The translations under genes and the position numbers were made by a program. Shown one piece after another: positions 62,717 to 64,000 of a stretch of 64,000 nucleotides of DNA (position 1 is its first letter; each line of letters begins with the position of its first letter). Source of the DNA: Streptomyces sp. NBC_00557 (GTDB lineage: Bacteria; Actinomycetota; Actinomycetes; Streptomycetales; Streptomycetaceae); NCBI RefSeq assembly GCF_036345995.1, contig NZ_CP107796.1:248001-312000 (forward strand), read 5' to 3'. The notes under the pieces are model-generated. The model was not told where the DNA came from. It did not search any database and worked only from the letters and a program-made list of their open reading frames with translations.

Positions 62717-63243
62717 CGGTTGCCTCCGCAGCGGTTTGTGCTTCGCACCGGTGCTGACGTGCCGGGGAAGCGGGCACGCCAGTGGCGGACAACGGAACCG
62801 GGCGCCCCGGAAGGCGTCTGACAACGTTGCCATCCACGAGTGTCGAGTGAAACGCGTGGGCTCACGGCCTGTCAACGAGGCCAACAGCGGTTTGTGCGCG
62901 CGAAGTTCGCAATGAGGCGAGGGGACGTACGCCACCACGGCCGGCCGGAGTCACGGGTTCGCGTGCGCCCCGGTCACGCGACCGGACCCGGCGCCTGCCA
63001 AGGCCCGCCCCGGCGACGAGCCGGCGAGCGACCCCCAGAAGCCCACCGACCACGACGAGTTGCCGCACTCCCCCGCCGTCACCGGCCTGGCGCGCTCCCC
63101 GTGGCGGACCCCGCCAAGGGCGACCGGCCGCCCCGGCATCGGCTTGCCCGGGGCGCACCGGCTGCACGTCCACGCCCCCCGCGACTTCGCTCCTGAAAAC
63201 CCGTCACAGGGCGCGCCCACTGTGACGCCGCGCACGGGCGCAC
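62717..63243. other. Upstream region of the GH92 gene
   Basis: About 530 bases between the GH65 stop and the GH92 start, both read leftward. It contains the LacI-type site at 62820-62831 and should hold the GH92 promoter. No gene or terminator is evident in the rest. Confidence 0.45.
62820..62831. promoter_or_regulatory. LacI-type operator upstream of GH92
   Basis: GACAACGTTGCC differs at one position from the perfect palindromes at 2579-2598 and 3069-3080. Its position about 105 bases before the GH92 start fits repressor control of that gene. Confidence 0.55.
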
Positions 63244-64000
63244 CTAGGGGGTCGCCGGCCCGTCCCTCTCCGCGTCTCCGGTCGGCACGCCCAACGGGCG
63301 GCGGCCCGGCGGCTGTTGCGGTTCGGGGAGCGTGGGCGAGGGCGGGATCCGGCGTTCGACCGTCGCGTCGGCCGTCACGGTCACCGGTTCCCCGTGGTCC
63401 AGTACGACCAGCGGCTCGCCCTCGAGAAGCCGGTACCGCGCATGGGACGGACCGATGTCCACCCGCAGTCTGCGGCCGCGCACCAGCACGGTGAACGCCA
63501 CCCTGGACAGCGCCTCCGGCAGGCGCGGGGCGAACGCGAGCAGCTCGGGTTCCCCGTCGGCGCCGGCGCGTCGCCCCAAACCTCCGAAACCCCCGACCAG
63601 AGCGATCCAGGTACCGGCCAGGGAGGCGATGTGCAGTCCGTCACGGGTGTTGTGCTCAAGGTCGTCCAGGTCCATCAGCGCGGCCTCGGCGAGGTAGGCG
63701 TAGGCCAGCCGCAGGTGGCCGGTCTGGGCCGCGAGGACCGCCTGGCAGCACGCCGACAGGGACGAGTCCCGGACGGTCAGCGCTTCGTAGTACGCGAAGT
63801 TGCGCGCCTTCTGCTCGTCGGTGAAGGCGTCCGGGCACTCCACCATCGCCAGCAGCAGGTCGGCCTGCTTCACGACCTGCTTGCGGTAGAGGTCGAAGTA
63901 GGGGTAGTGCAGCAGCAGCGGGTAGTTCTCCGGCGGTGTCGCCTCGAAGTCCCATCGCTGCAGGGTGGTGAAACCGGCCGACTGTTCGTGGACGCCGAGG
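63244..64000 (-). CDS. GH65 glycoside hydrolase/phosphorylase, C-terminal part
   Basis: The visible part (about 251 residues) is the C-terminal third of a GH65 enzyme (maltose, trehalose or kojibiose phosphorylase or hydrolase); the rest lies beyond the window edge. Family marks are HEQSAGFTTLQRWDFEA, YPLLLHYPYFDLYRKQVVKQ, ADLLLAMVECPDAFT and NTRDGLHIASLAGTWIALVG, followed by the small C-terminal beta-domain (VRGRRLRVDIGPSHARYRL). The catalytic Glu is upstream and not visible, so phosphorylase versus hydrolase cannot be decided. No secretion signal can be judged. It is upstream of GH92 on the same strand. Confidence 0.88.
   Translation of the reverse strand, partial: LGVHEQSAGFTTLQRWDFEATPPENYPLLLHYPYFDLYRKQVVKQADLLLAMVECPDAFTDEQKARNFAYYEALTVRDSSLSACCQAVLAAQTGHLRLAYAYLAEAALMDLDDLEHNTRDGLHIASLAGTWIALVGGFGGLGRRAGADGEPELLAFAPRLPEALSRVAFTVLVRGRRLRVDIGPSHARYRLLEGEPLVVLDHGEPVTVTADATVERRIPPSPTLPEPQQPPGRRPLGVPTGDAERDGPATP

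Overview
The window reads as a stretch of Streptomyces (or close actinomycete) chromosome. It has very high GC, strong third-position G/C bias, GTG and even TTG starts behind GGAGG-type ribosome sites, twin-arginine and lipobox export signals, and families typical of streptomycetes: XRE/DUF397 pairs, SpoIIE phosphatases carrying HATPase domains, DUF1707, DUF6230 and VdcBCD. I see no rRNA, tRNA, CRISPR array, IS element or phage module. The mix of catabolic genes, regulators, orphan genes and decayed genes suggests an accessory region rather than the conserved core. The genus assignment is inference.

Layout. 0.1-5.5 kb: a xylose-type sugar-binding lipoprotein, a secreted trypsin-like protease, and divergently a Tat-exported GH127 beta-L-arabinofuranosidase with a ricin-type lectin tail. 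The protease/GH127 intergenic region holds several GACAACGTTGTC-type palindromes; a near copy lies upstream of the GH92 gene at 62.7 kb. 5.8-8.1 kb: an HD-domain protein overlapping a GlxA-type AraC regulator, and a GNAT acetyltransferase. 8.3-12.5 kb: a very large secreted GH35 beta-galactosidase. 12.7-17.0 kb: sirtuin, DUF488 protein, cupin lipoprotein and two zinc-less MDR oxidoreductases. 17.2-20.5 kb: an AraC-type regulator divergent from vdcBCD (non-oxidative hydroxyarylic acid decarboxylase). 20.7-25.2 kb: PRC-barrel protein, small membrane protein, Gly/Arg repeat secreted protein, GDPD and a lipoprotein. 25.5-28.7 kb: MFS exporter, SDR and a divergent XRE regulator.

28.7-33.5 kb is a zone of decay: the 3' end of a TetR gene abuts the 3' end of a ThDP decarboxylase gene, a cytochrome P450 has a one-base frameshift in a homopolymer, its neighbouring ferredoxin reductase lacks its N-terminus, and an SDR is eroded. 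An intact TetR/thioredoxin-fold pair lies between them. 33.5-40.2 kb: haloacid dehalogenase, a 940-residue membrane-bound SpoIIE phosphatase, an orphan ABC substrate-binding lipoprotein and a flavoprotein. 40.5-49.3 kb: Sua5, a methyltransferase, a DUF397/XRE pair, a helicase with four helicase-associated repeats, a frameshifted DinB gene and a DUF1707 protein. 49.8-59.2 kb: a second SpoIIE phosphatase, a type III polyketide synthase, a Na+/H+ antiporter, a cold-shock protein, a His/Trp/Asp-rich secreted protein, a third SpoIIE phosphatase, a DUF6230 protein and a zinc-ribbon protein. 59.3-64.0 kb: a large secreted GH92 mannosidase and the C-terminal part of a GH65 enzyme that runs off the window.

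Together the secreted GH127, GH35 and GH92 enzymes, the sugar-binding lipoprotein and the GH65 enzyme suggest plant- or fungal-polysaccharide use, with a shared LacI-type operator tying at least three exported enzymes together. The most interesting leads are that shared operator, a perfect palindrome burying the ribosome site of an oxidoreductase, the solitary divergent type III PKS, the decay zone and the low-complexity secreted proteins. All starts, domains and regulatory sites were read by eye; no database search was run.
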